Below, piece by piece: positions 35,005 through 42,724 of a stretch of 42,724 nt of DNA. Position 1 is the stretch's first letter; each line of letters opens with the position of its first letter. Position numbers and translations under genes: made by a program. The stretch spans positions 87,046 to 129,769 of the forward strand of contig NZ_SMJU01000015.1 in NCBI RefSeq assembly GCF_004348825.1, written 5' to 3'. This DNA is from Arundinibacter roseus (lineage in GTDB: Bacteria > Bacteroidota > Bacteroidia > Cytophagales > Spirosomataceae). Under the pieces are notes generated by a model that saw only the letters and a program-made list of their open reading frames with translations, was not told the origin of the DNA and searched no databases.

Positions 35005-36093
35005 CTAATTTTTGACCCCAAACCCCATGACATTCAGTCCGGAGCTCTCTACGTTAAAACCTACCGGCATGCTATACCTCGACTGAATGGCTCGCCCTTT
35101 GAACATTGCCGGCTGCCACTTGCCATTCATTAGTTTTGCTACGCGCAGCGCTTCGGCCTCCAAACGTTTGTCGGCACTAAATTCTACTTGAAAATCGCTG
35201 CTGCTACCATCCGGATTAATCAGGAAAGTGATCAACACTCGACCCGTGATATTGTTCCGGTGGGCTTCAATGGGGTAGCGGATATTCTGACCCATAAATC
35301 GCTGCATTTCCCGGCTATCAGGTCCGGGAAATTTTGCCGGAATCATAAACTCGTTCGCATACTCCACGCGTTGATCACCCACATGGGTAATTCCTTTGGT
35401 TAAAATACCTTCTTCATAAAACTCTTCATACACCAGTGTGCTATCAGCAAATTTTCCTGTCCAACGGCCCGTTTTCTGGGTATTTACTACCTTCCCCTGC
35501 TCGTATACGTTTCTATGATTGATGGGCGTTGCTATCAGAACCGCCCATCCATTGCCTTCTTCAAGCGCTTTTTTGCCGCTGCGGTCGTACACCTCCCGTA
35601 TCCGTAAACCAACGGTTTTATTGACTTCCGTAACGCTATGAAGTTGCCCGTTGTCGTGCCATCGGGTGAAAAACTGTGTGCTATCAACCAATTTCATTTC
35701 TTCCCTTAGCATGCCGCTTTTGTAATAATTCTTACTACTATACAGCTTCTTCCCGGGGTTGCTGATCGTAAGAATCGACAAAAACTTGCCGTCAGGCTGA
35801 GCGGTCACAGTTTCAGAATTACTATCCCAGTCCGACTCTTTGGCTAACAACCGAAAAGCCCGCACCGAGTTGGGGCCTGCATCGGTGGAAAGATGCGCCC
35901 AAATCTCCTTTTTCGTGTAAGGAGTAGAGGTCACGTTTTTCCAGGAATCTTTCCGTTTGCGCTCATACACGACATCACCCCGGACCATCCCGTGCTCATC
36001 AAGAGGAATCCGCTTGCGATACTGATAGTGCTCAGGGTCGGAAGTAGGAATTTGGTCTTTATCGAAGTAATACACAAGGGTGTTGGTTTCCAA
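35005..36093 (-). CDS. TonB C-terminal-domain protein with MORN/YwqK-like repeats; start uncertain
   Basis: The 362-residue frame ends with a TonB C-terminal domain (about 255-350: QNIRYPIEAHRNNITGRVLI, FLINPDGSSSDFQVEFS). Before it come several YwqK/MORN-like strands (LYSSKNYYKSGMLREEM, TRWHDNGQLHS, VYEEFYEEGILTKG). Bacteroidota have many such proteins, normally with an N-terminal signal peptide. Here the only start-like codon is TTG at 36093. The frame stays open upstream to a TAA at 36223-36225, without any ATG or GTG, and that extension shows only a weak hydrophobic stretch. The 5' end is therefore either defective or uses an unusual start. If exported it could act in cell-envelope protein interactions; an energy-transducing role is doubtful without a membrane anchor. 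Confidence 0.75.
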   Translation of the reverse strand: METNTLVYYFDKDQIPTSDPEHYQYRKRIPLDEHGMVRGDVVYERKRKDSWKNVTSTPYTKKEIWAHLSTDAGPNSVRAFRLLAKESDWDSNSETVTAQPDGKFLSILTISNPGKKLYSSKNYYKSGMLREEMKLVDSTQFFTRWHDNGQLHSVTEVNKTVGLRIREVYDRSGKKALEEGNGWAVLIATPINHRNVYEQGKVVNTQKTGRWTGKFADSTLVYEEFYEEGILTKGITHVGDQRVEYANEFMIPAKFPGPDSREMQRFMGQNIRYPIEAHRNNITGRVLITFLINPDGSSSDFQVEFSADKRLEAEALRVAKLMNGKWQPAMFKGRAIQSRYSMPVGFNVESSGLNVMGFGVKN

Positions 36094-36395
36094 ATCAAAA
36101 GCGGGTATGGGGGCTGTCCGAAAAAATACGGGATAGGATGCTTCCTGACGAAAGATTGGTTTGAGAAATGGCCAAATGTAGAGATTTAAGCTTTTTTTGG
36201 AAAATTGTAGCCGGAATTTTATTTAGAAACAGGAATATTCAATACGCTTTTAACTAATGATGAAAGTGAATATTTACCAATGGGAAAAATAAGGTTCTGA
36301 CGAATAATGCTGCTTTTCGGCAGTTTGCACGAAACAACTTTCTGTTGCACAGGCATGGCTCCTGTAAAGATTTTAGGAGTAATTGACCTATATAA
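36094..36395. other. Intergenic region upstream of the TonB-domain gene
   Basis: About 300 bp between the terminator of the giant gene and the TonB-domain frame. The first 129 bp are an open extension of that frame without a normal start codon. No other gene, repeat or clear promoter is visible. Confidence 0.55.
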
Positions 36396-36431
36396 AAAAA
36401 TGACTGACAGAAAATCCTGCCAGTCATTTTT
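36396..36431 (-). terminator. Intrinsic terminator of the giant surface-protein gene
   Basis: Perfect 11-bp arms (36396-36406 and 36421-36431, AAAAATGACTG) plus a 3-bp inner stem are followed on the minus strand by a T-run. It lies 18 bp after the TAG. Confidence 0.9.
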
Positions 36432-36449
36432 CAAGAAATCAATCAATTA

Positions 36450-39400
36450 CTATTTTACCTTCTTCGTAATCACAAACGGTACGCAAACATCTACCGGGCA
36501 GCAGTCTTCCACCACGATAATAACCGGGCAGCAGCCTTCGGCAGGACATGTTCCCGACGTGGATGTGAAGGTGTACTCGTAAGTTCCGAGTTCGGTTTCA
36601 CTTGCCGTGTAGGAGTTGCCAATAGCCACTTGTACCGGCTGTCCGTTTTGTGCCTTGCGGAACCAAACCACACCCGTGTATTCCTGTGGTACATTCAGCG
36701 TCAGAGCGCTTCCCTGTCCACGGCACAGTAAAACGGGTACTGTAAAGCACTCACGATCAATGTCGTCTTCCGTTTCATCGCCGTTGCCGGGTGTACTGTC
36801 TACGTCGTCTTCGGTCATCTTCGTGATCTCAGCCGTGTTGAACCATACGCCGGCAGCGATGATTTTTACGCTGATTTTCAGACTTACTGTGTCTCCCACA
36901 GCGAGACTATCGAAGCTCCACTTTTTGGTCAGCTGCGAGTAGCTGCCGATGTCAGCCGTACTGCTCAGGTATTGAACTCCGGCATTTAATTCGTCGGTAA
37001 CTTCAATGCCATGCGCCGTGGCTTCACCTTCGTTCCAAACCCGGATCGTGTAAGTCAGCGTTTCACCCAGCATCGCCAGTTTTTTGTCAATTGCTTTGTC
37101 CAGCGCCAGGTCATAGGTCTTGTTGCAATTCAGACGAGTAACTACAATTGTATCGCTGCATTGACCATTGCTGATGATGAACGAGTAGTTGGTTGCTACG
37201 CTATTCATGCCACTGATTTTGCCGCTTGACGTAATCGTCGCCGGGTTTCCAGCCATCGCTGTCCAGGTAGCACCCGCCACGGTTGGCAGGGTTAACGTGT
37301 CAAAACAGGTCGTTTGGTTGGGCAATTCGAGCACACCCCGGAAGACGAATACGGTATCCGAACAGGTACTTCCAAGCGTTGCATCGCGTAGAATGAACAT
37401 GTACACGCCATTTTCATTCATGCCGCTAGCGACTCCCGTTTGGGCCGAGATACTCACACCAACCGGGTTCATCGCCGCGCTGATCCACTGTTCACCTGCT
37501 GCTGCATTTGGCAGATCAGCGGTAGTAGTTGGTTTGCAGACGAAAATATCAGAACCTGCATTGGGCTTGACACATACGTTTGAACAGTCGCTATACGGAA
37601 CAAGAATGCTCACGTCCGTAAAGCAGTCATCCTTGCCGTTGTAGATGCGGACGATGTAGGTTTGACCGGTTGTCTGCACCGGGTTTGGCAGGTTGGCTAC
37701 GGTGATAGTCGATCCGGTTAACGCCGTTGCGGATGCATAGTTTGCCAGTCCGGCTACCGAAGTCGCAAAGCTGAATTTGTTTCCACCACTAATTCCGGTG
37801 ACCACAAACGACGCATCATTTTGAGCCGTTTTGCCATCGCAGGTAGCCGCAGAGGCATCGGTTGCAGCAAACGTTGGCGCTACGCAGGGTGAAATCAAGC
37901 CCGCGTCAATTGTTGGATTGTCTTTGTTCAAGCCCGTCTGGGTTGGATCAAGTGTTACAACCGGCGAAAGTCCAGCAGTAGTAAAGTCGTTGTCGCTTGC
38001 GTCGTTACCAATATTTTGTTTAGATGAAATCAGGCAGGAATCGGGTAGCGTGGTTACGTCAATCTGCACGATGTAATCACCTTTACCCAAATTCGTAAAA
38101 CTATACGCTCCGTTTCCAGCGGTGATGGTGGAGTCGAGTTTCGCACCCGGTGCACCGCCCACGGCTGACCACAAAATAACCTTCACGCCATTCACACCCG
38201 GCTCACCAGCATCCTGCTGCCCGTTGTCGTTCAGGTCTTTCCAGACAAAGTCGCCGAGGCTGCCTTTCGGTGAAATCAAGCCCGCGTCGATTGTTGGGTT
38301 GTCTTTGTTTAATCCAGTCAATGTTGGATCAAGTGTAACAACCGGCGAAAGTCCAGCGGTGGTAAAGTCGTTGTCGCTTGCGTCATCACCAACATTTTGC
38401 TTCGGTGAAATCAGGCACGAATCAGGAAGTGTGGTTACGTCAATCTGCACGATATAATTGCCTTTACCCAAATTAGTAAAGCTATACGCACCATTTCCGG
38501 CAGTGGTGGTGGAATCCAGCTTGGCCAGCGGCTGACCGCTTGCGTTGGCGCTCCACAAAATCACCTTCACACCATTCACACCCGGCTCGCCAGCATCTTG
38601 CTGCCCGTTGTCGTTCAGATCCTTCCAGACAAAGTCGCCGAGGCTGCCTTTCGGTGAAATCAAACCAGCGTCAATCGTTGGGTTGTCTTTGTTTAATCCG
38701 GTCAGCGTTGGATCAAGTGTTACAACCGGCGAAAGTCCAGCGGTGGTAAAGTCGTTGTCACTTGCGTCGTTTCCGATATTTTGCTTCGGTGAAATCAGGC
38801 ACGAATCAGGTAAAGTTGTTAGGTCAATTTGCACGATGTAGTCACCTTTACCCAAATTAGTAAAGCTATACGCACCATTTCCGGCAGTGGTGGTGGAATC
38901 CAGCTTGGCCAGCGGCTGACCGCTTGCGTTGGCGCTCCACAAAATCACCTTCACACCATTCACACCCGGCTCGCCTGCATCCTGCTGACCGTTATCATTC
39001 AGGTCCTTCCAGACAAAATCGCCGAGGCTGCCTTTGGGTGAAATCAAGCCTGCGTCGATTGTCGGATTGTCTTTATTCAAGCCCGTCAGCGTTGGATCAA
39101 GCGTTACAACCGGCGAAAGTCCAGCGGTGGTAAAGTCGTTGTCGCTTGCGTCATCACCAACATTTTGCTTTGAAGAAATCAGGCACGAATCAGGAAGCGT
39201 GGTTACGTCAATCTGCACGATGTAATCGCCTTTACCCAAATTCGTAAAGCTATACGCTCCGTTTCCAGCGGTTGTGGTTGAATCAAGCTTTGCACCCGGT
39301 GCGCCACCTACGGCTGACCACAGAATCACCTTCACACCATTCACACCCGGCTCACCAGCGTCCTGCTGACCGTTATCGTTCAGGTCCTTCCAAACAAAAT

Positions 39401-42400
39401 CGCCTAATGAGCCTTTCGGTGAAATCAAACCAGCGTCAATTGTTGGATTGTCTTTATTCAAGCCCGTCAGCGTTGGATCAAGCGTTACAACCGGCGAAAG
39501 TCCAGCGGTGGTAAAGTCGTTGTCGCTTGCGTCATCACCAACATTTTGCTTCGGTGAAATCAGGCACGAATCAGGTAAAGTTGTTAGGTCAATTTGCACG
39601 ATGTAATCGCCTTTACCCAAATTCGTAAAGCTATACGCACCATTTCCGGCAGTGGTGGTGGAGTCGAGTTTTGCACCCGGTGCGCCACCTACGGCTGACC
39701 ACAGAATCACCTTCACACCATTCACACCCGGCTCACCAGCGTCCTGCTGACCGTTGTCGTTCAGATCCTTCCAGACAAAGTCGCCTAATGAGCCTTTCGG
39801 TGAAATCAAACCAGCGTCGATTGTTGGGTTGTTTTTGTTCAGGCCCGTCAGCGTTGGATCAAGTGTTACAACCGGCGAAAGTCCAGCGGTTGAGAAATCG
39901 TTATCGCTTGCGTCGTTACCAACATTTTGTTTTGATGAAATCAAACACGAATCGGGAAGCGTGGTTACGTCAATCTGCACGATGTAATCGCCTTTACCCA
40001 AATTCGTAAAGCTATACGCTCCGTTTCCGGCGGTGGTGGTGGAGTCAAGCTTCGCACCCGGTGCACCTCCCACGGCTGACCACAGAATGACTTTCACACC
40101 ATTCACACCCGGCTCGCCGTCATCCTGCTGACCGTTGTCATTCAGGTCCTTCCAGACAAAGTCGCCCAGGCTGCCTTTGGGTGAAATCAAGCCCGCGTCG
40201 ATTGTTGGATTGTCTTTATTTAAGCCCGTCAGCGTTGGATCAAGTGTTATAACCGGCGAAAGTCCAGCGGTTGAGAAATCGTTATCGCTTGCGTCGTTAC
40301 CAACATTTTGTTTTGATGAAATCAAACACGAATCGGGCAAAGTGGTTAGGTCAATCTGTACGATGTAGTCGCCTTTGTCCAGATTAGTAAAGCTATACGC
40401 TCCGTTTCCAGCGGTGGTGGTAGAGTCGAGTTTCGCACCCGGTGCGCCGCCTACGGCTGACCACAAAATCACCTTCACACCATTCACACCCGGCTCGCCG
40501 TCGTCCTGCTGCCCGTTGTCGTTCAGGTCCTTCCAAACAAAGTCGCCGAGGGAGCCTTTGGGTGAAATCAAACCAGCGTCAATTGTTGGGTTGTCTTTAT
40601 TCAAGCCCGTCAGCGTTGGATCAAGCGTGACCACTTCACTCAAACCTGCGGTTGAGAAATCATTATCGCTTGCGTCATCACCGATATTTTGCTTCGGTGA
40701 AATCAGGCAAGAGTCAGGCAAAGTTGTTACGTCAATTTGTACGATGTAATCACCCGCCAGAAGATTTGTAAAGCTATACGCTCCGTTTCCAGCGGTAATT
40801 GTGGAATCGAGTTTTGCTCCCGGTGCACCTCCTACGGCTGACCAAAGAATTACCTTCACACCATTCACACCCGGCTCGCCTGCGTCCTGCTGCCCGTTGT
40901 CATTCAGGTCTTTCCAGACGAAGTCGCCGAGGGAGCCCGTTGGAACAAGGCAGTTTTGCGTAGTGGTGGTTGAGTCTTTGCAGCCATCAAGTGTTACAAT
41001 GATTTTTACTGTTTCTCCCGATGGTACACCCGTTACGCTATTTCCACTGACCGTCCCTTTATCGGCTGTCACCAGCGTACCGGCGGTTGCGGTAAATGTA
41101 ACGTCAAACGTAGTTCCTGCTACATTACAGGTTGTCCCTGTTACCGTAATACTCGGCTGCGGCTTAACGGTCACGGTTGCAATTGCTTCCCCTTCACATC
41201 CATTCACCAAACAGGTGGCAGTGTAGGTGGTCGTTACGGCTGGGCTGACGGTTTTGATCAGGCCCGTCGTGGCGTCGTTCCAGGTTACGGTTCCGGCGCA
41301 GTTGGTCACGGTCAGTGTGGCGCTTTCACCTACACAAATTTCGGGACTGTTTACCGAAGGCGTTGGTAGCGGGTTGACTGTTACGGTAACCGGTGCCGCC
41401 TGACTGGCACAGCCGCTGGCCGTGATTGTACATACAGCGTAGTAAGTGGTGGTCGCAGTTGGGCTAACGGTGAGGTTGCTCAGGGGGGTTGTCAGACCTG
41501 CATTCGTAAACCAGCTGACGGTACCTGATGCACACCCGGTGGCCGAAAGCACGCTGCTTTCACCCACGCAAATGGTTGCAGGTGTAGCGGATGGTACGGG
41601 GGGCGTTACCACGGGGCATTCACAGTTAAAGGTAACCGTGAGTGTGTCGGAGCATCCGTCGAGTTCAGCGATGATTCGGACGGTTTCGCCGGAAGGCACA
41701 CCCGTGACGCTGTTGCCGCTGACGGTACCTTTGTCGGAAGTAACGGTAGCTCCGGCAGTGGCCGTGAAGTTGACGGTGTAGGTGGTTAAATCGCTGGCGC
41801 AAACCGGATTTCCGCTGCTGGTAATTTCTGGTTGCGGCTTAACGGTCACGGTTGCGGTGGTTTCCCCTTCGCATCCATTCACCAAACAGGTGGCCGTGTA
41901 AGTGGTGGTTACGGCTGGACTAACGGTTTTGATCAGGCCCGTCGTAGCGTCGTTCCAGGTTACGGTTCCGGCGCAGTTGGTCACGGTCAGTGTGGCGCTT
42001 TCACCTACGCAAATTTCGGGACTGTTCACCGTTGGTGTGGGCAATGGGTTGACCGTTACGGTAACCGGTGCCGCCTGACTGGCACAGCCGCTGGCCGTGA
42101 TCGTACATACAGCGTAGTAAGTGGTGGTCGCAGTTGGGCTAACGGTAAGGTTGCTCAGGGGTGTTGTCAGACCTGCATCCGTAAACCAGGTAACCGTACC
42201 GGCGGCGCATCCTGTTGCCGAAAGCACGCTGCTTTCACCCACGCAAATGGTTGCAGGTGTAGCGGATGGTACGGGGGGCGTTACTACGGGGCATTCACAG
42301 TTGAAAGTTACGGTGAGTGTGTCGGAGCATCCGTCGAGCTCGGCAATGATTCGGACGGTTTCGCCGGAAGGCACACCCGTAACGCTGCTGCCGCTGACGG

Positions 42401-42724
42401 TTCCTTTGTCGGCAGTAACGGTAGCTCCGGCAGTGGCCGTGAAGTTGACGGTGTAGGTGGTTAAATCGCTGGCACAAACCGGATTTCCGCTGCTGGTAAT
42501 TTCTGGTTGCGGTTTAACGGTCACGGTTGCAATTGCTTCCCCTTCGCATCCATTCACCAAACAGGTGGCAGTGTAGGTAGTGGTTACGGCTGGGCTGACG
42601 GTTTTGATCAGGCCCGTCGTAGCGTCGTTCCAGGTTACGGTTCCGGCGCAGTTGGTCACGGTCAGTGTGGCGCTTTCACCTACGCAAATTTCGGGACTGT
42701 TGACCGAAGGCGTTGGTAGCGGGT
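36450..42724 (-). CDS. Giant repetitive surface protein (Ig-like, SdrD-B, DUF11 domains), 5' end missing
   Basis: The frame is open to the right edge, so at least 2090 residues are present and the start lies outside. From the N-terminal side come three (one partial) 225-residue units with cysteine-containing Ig-like domains (ICVGESATLTVTNCAGTVTW), and then eight SdrD-B-like units of 127/128 residues (SLGDFVWKDLNDNGQQD) with Asp-rich calcium-type loops. A unique region follows, then a DUF11 domain (about 37118 down to 36830), and a last domain rich in cysteines ends in CVPFVITKKVK. It is probably an exported adhesin or matrix protein. No standard type IX secretion tail (Por or CHU_C type) is recognisable at the C-terminus. 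Most length comes from recent repeat amplification. Confidence 0.92.
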   Translation of the reverse strand, partial: PLPTPSVNSPEICVGESATLTVTNCAGTVTWNDATTGLIKTVSPAVTTTYTATCLVNGCEGEAIATVTVKPQPEITSSGNPVCASDLTTYTVNFTATAGATVTADKGTVSGSSVTGVPSGETVRIIAELDGCSDTLTVTFNCECPVVTPPVPSATPATICVGESSVLSATGCAAGTVTWFTDAGLTTPLSNLTVSPTATTTYYAVCTITASGCASQAAPVTVTVNPLPTPTVNSPEICVGESATLTVTNCAGTVTWNDATTGLIKTVSPAVTTTYTATCLVNGCEGETTATVTVKPQPEITSSGNPVCASDLTTYTVNFTATAGATVTSDKGTVSGNSVTGVPSGETVRIIAELDGCSDTLTVTFNCECPVVTPPVPSATPATICVGESSVLSATGCASGTVSWFTNAGLTTPLSNLTVSPTATTTYYAVCTITASGCASQAAPVTVTVNPLPTPSVNSPEICVGESATLTVTNCAGTVTWNDATTGLIKTVSPAVTTTYTATCLVNGCEGEAIATVTVKPQPSITVTGTTCNVAGTTFDVTFTATAGTLVTADKGTVSGNSVTGVPSGETVKIIVTLDGCKDSTTTTQNCLVPTGSLGDFVWKDLNDNGQQDAGEPGVNGVKVILWSAVGGAPGAKLDSTITAGNGAYSFTNLLAGDYIVQIDVTTLPDSCLISPKQNIGDDASDNDFSTAGLSEVVTLDPTLTGLNKDNPTIDAGLISPKGSLGDFVWKDLNDNGQQDDGEPGVNGVKVILWSAVGGAPGAKLDSTTTAGNGAYSFTNLDKGDYIVQIDLTTLPDSCLISSKQNVGNDASDNDFSTAGLSPVITLDPTLTGLNKDNPTIDAGLISPKGSLGDFVWKDLNDNGQQDDGEPGVNGVKVILWSAVGGAPGAKLDSTTTAGNGAYSFTNLGKGDYIVQIDVTTLPDSCLISSKQNVGNDASDNDFSTAGLSPVVTLDPTLTGLNKNNPTIDAGLISPKGSLGDFVWKDLNDNGQQDAGEPGVNGVKVILWSAVGGAPGAKLDSTTTAGNGAYSFTNLGKGDYIVQIDLTTLPDSCLISPKQNVGDDASDNDFTTAGLSPVVTLDPTLTGLNKDNPTIDAGLISPKGSLGDFVWKDLNDNGQQDAGEPGVNGVKVILWSAVGGAPGAKLDSTTTAGNGAYSFTNLGKGDYIVQIDVTTLPDSCLISSKQNVGDDASDNDFTTAGLSPVVTLDPTLTGLNKDNPTIDAGLISPKGSLGDFVWKDLNDNGQQDAGEPGVNGVKVILWSANASGQPLAKLDSTTTAGNGAYSFTNLGKGDYIVQIDLTTLPDSCLISPKQNIGNDASDNDFTTAGLSPVVTLDPTLTGLNKDNPTIDAGLISPKGSLGDFVWKDLNDNGQQDAGEPGVNGVKVILWSANASGQPLAKLDSTTTAGNGAYSFTNLGKGNYIVQIDVTTLPDSCLISPKQNVGDDASDNDFTTAGLSPVVTLDPTLTGLNKDNPTIDAGLISPKGSLGDFVWKDLNDNGQQDAGEPGVNGVKVILWSAVGGAPGAKLDSTITAGNGAYSFTNLGKGDYIVQIDVTTLPDSCLISSKQNIGNDASDNDFTTAGLSPVVTLDPTQTGLNKDNPTIDAGLISPCVAPTFAATDASAATCDGKTAQNDASFVVTGISGGNKFSFATSVAGLANYASATALTGSTITVANLPNPVQTTGQTYIVRIYNGKDDCFTDVSILVPYSDCSNVCVKPNAGSDIFVCKPTTTADLPNAAAGEQWISAAMNPVGVSISAQTGVASGMNENGVYMFILRDATLGSTCSDTVFVFRGVLELPNQTTCFDTLTLPTVAGATWTAMAGNPATITSSGKISGMNSVATNYSFIISNGQCSDTIVVTRLNCNKTYDLALDKAIDKKLAMLGETLTYTIRVWNEGEATAHGIEVTDELNAGVQYLSSTADIGSYSQLTKKWSFDSLAVGDTVSLKISVKIIAAGVWFNTAEITKMTEDDVDSTPGNGDETEDDIDRECFTVPVLLCRGQGSALTLNVPQEYTGVVWFRKAQNGQPVQVAIGNSYTASETELGTYEYTFTSTSGTCPAEGCCPVIIVVEDCCPVDVCVPFVITKKVK
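37889..40937 (-). repeat. Eight nearly identical 381/384-bp tandem repeats encoding SdrD-B domains
   Basis: The marker GAAATCA recurs at 37891, 38272, 38656, 39040, 39421, 39802, 40183 and 40564 on the plus strand, giving steps of 381 or 384 bp. The two 384-bp units encode SANASGQPLAKLD and are adjacent; the other six encode SAVGGAPGAKLD. Differences between copies are few, many of them silent. Confidence 0.97.
41161..42724 (-). repeat. 675-bp tandem repeats encoding paired Ig-like domains
   Basis: GGC/TTTAACGG recurs at 41161, 41836 and 42511, exactly 675 bp (225 residues) apart. Two complete units and part of a third are visible, nearly identical in DNA. The array probably continues to the right. 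A divergent partial copy lies at about 40945-41160, next to the SdrD-B array. Confidence 0.95.

Noticed and set aside
36219-36446. 75-codon minus-strand frame between the giant gene and the TonB-domain gene
   Set aside because: It starts inside the terminator hairpin of the giant gene and has no recognisable domain.
37831-41226. Plus-strand open frames over the adhesin repeats
   Set aside because: They repeat with the same 381-bp period as the real minus-strand gene and end or restart at each unit.

Overview
The window looks like chromosomal DNA of a Bacteroidota bacterium, most likely order Cytophagales (Spirosomataceae-like: Runella, Dyadobacter, Spirosoma and relatives). This placement is inferred from several signs. 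Protein families typical of that group are present: an Oar-type TonB-dependent receptor, a soluble TonB-domain protein, a PafA-type phosphatase, a CrtW ketolase, a DUF7935-like protein and a giant SdrD-B/DUF11 surface protein. Shine-Dalgarno sequences are weak or absent, and one clear TTTG-N20-TAnnTTTG-like promoter is visible. I saw no rRNA, tRNA, CRISPR array, insertion sequence or phage gene.

Layout. 1-414 is an array of eight 50/51-bp repeats, each carrying a 13-bp palindrome, closed by an inverted copy. 583-6830 holds three same-strand genes of the planctomycete-type cytochrome family: PSCyt1/DUF1549/DUF1553, a DUF1501 Tat protein, and a DUF2231-like membrane protein with a CxxCH site. 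6840-9821 (minus) is mutS2 plus a small membrane protein. 9991-14108 (plus) is a one-cysteine IscA-like protein and a 1241-residue sensor histidine kinase. A NUMOD4/HNH protein converges on the kinase and overlaps its stop codon. 15118-19256 carries housekeeping genes: a CoA-binding protein, fabH, purS, pssA, an MBL-fold hydrolase and a LOG-family hydrolase.

19344-24936 is mixed: a glycine-zipper stress protein, two lipoproteins, an RsmI-like methyltransferase, a Cys-type sulfatase broken by one in-frame TAA, and an alpha/beta hydrolase. 25008-29786 holds selD and the TonB-dependent receptor. 29868-34889 holds a patatin, a long-chain polyprenyl diphosphate synthase, a CrtW-type carotenoid ketolase and a PafA-like phosphatase. 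35005-36093 is a TonB-domain protein without a credible start codon. 36450-42724 is the 3' part of a giant repetitive surface protein that runs off the right edge. It contains eight nearly identical 381/384-bp SdrD-B-like repeats and 675-bp Ig-like repeats, and it ends in a Cys-rich tail.

How the genes fit together. fabH and pssA serve lipid synthesis and purS serves purine synthesis. The polyprenyl synthase and CrtW both belong to isoprenoid metabolism (quinone side chain and pigment), but they converge and are not an operon. The cytochrome cluster, sulfatase, phosphatase, TonB-dependent receptor, TonB protein and giant adhesin are all predicted to be exported and suggest polymer and nutrient scavenging at the cell surface. 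The most unusual items are the palindromic repeat array, the cytochrome cluster, the broken sulfatase, the cysteine-poor IscA-like protein and the homogenised giant adhesin with its unusual C-terminus. Nothing here proves a new system; these are leads.
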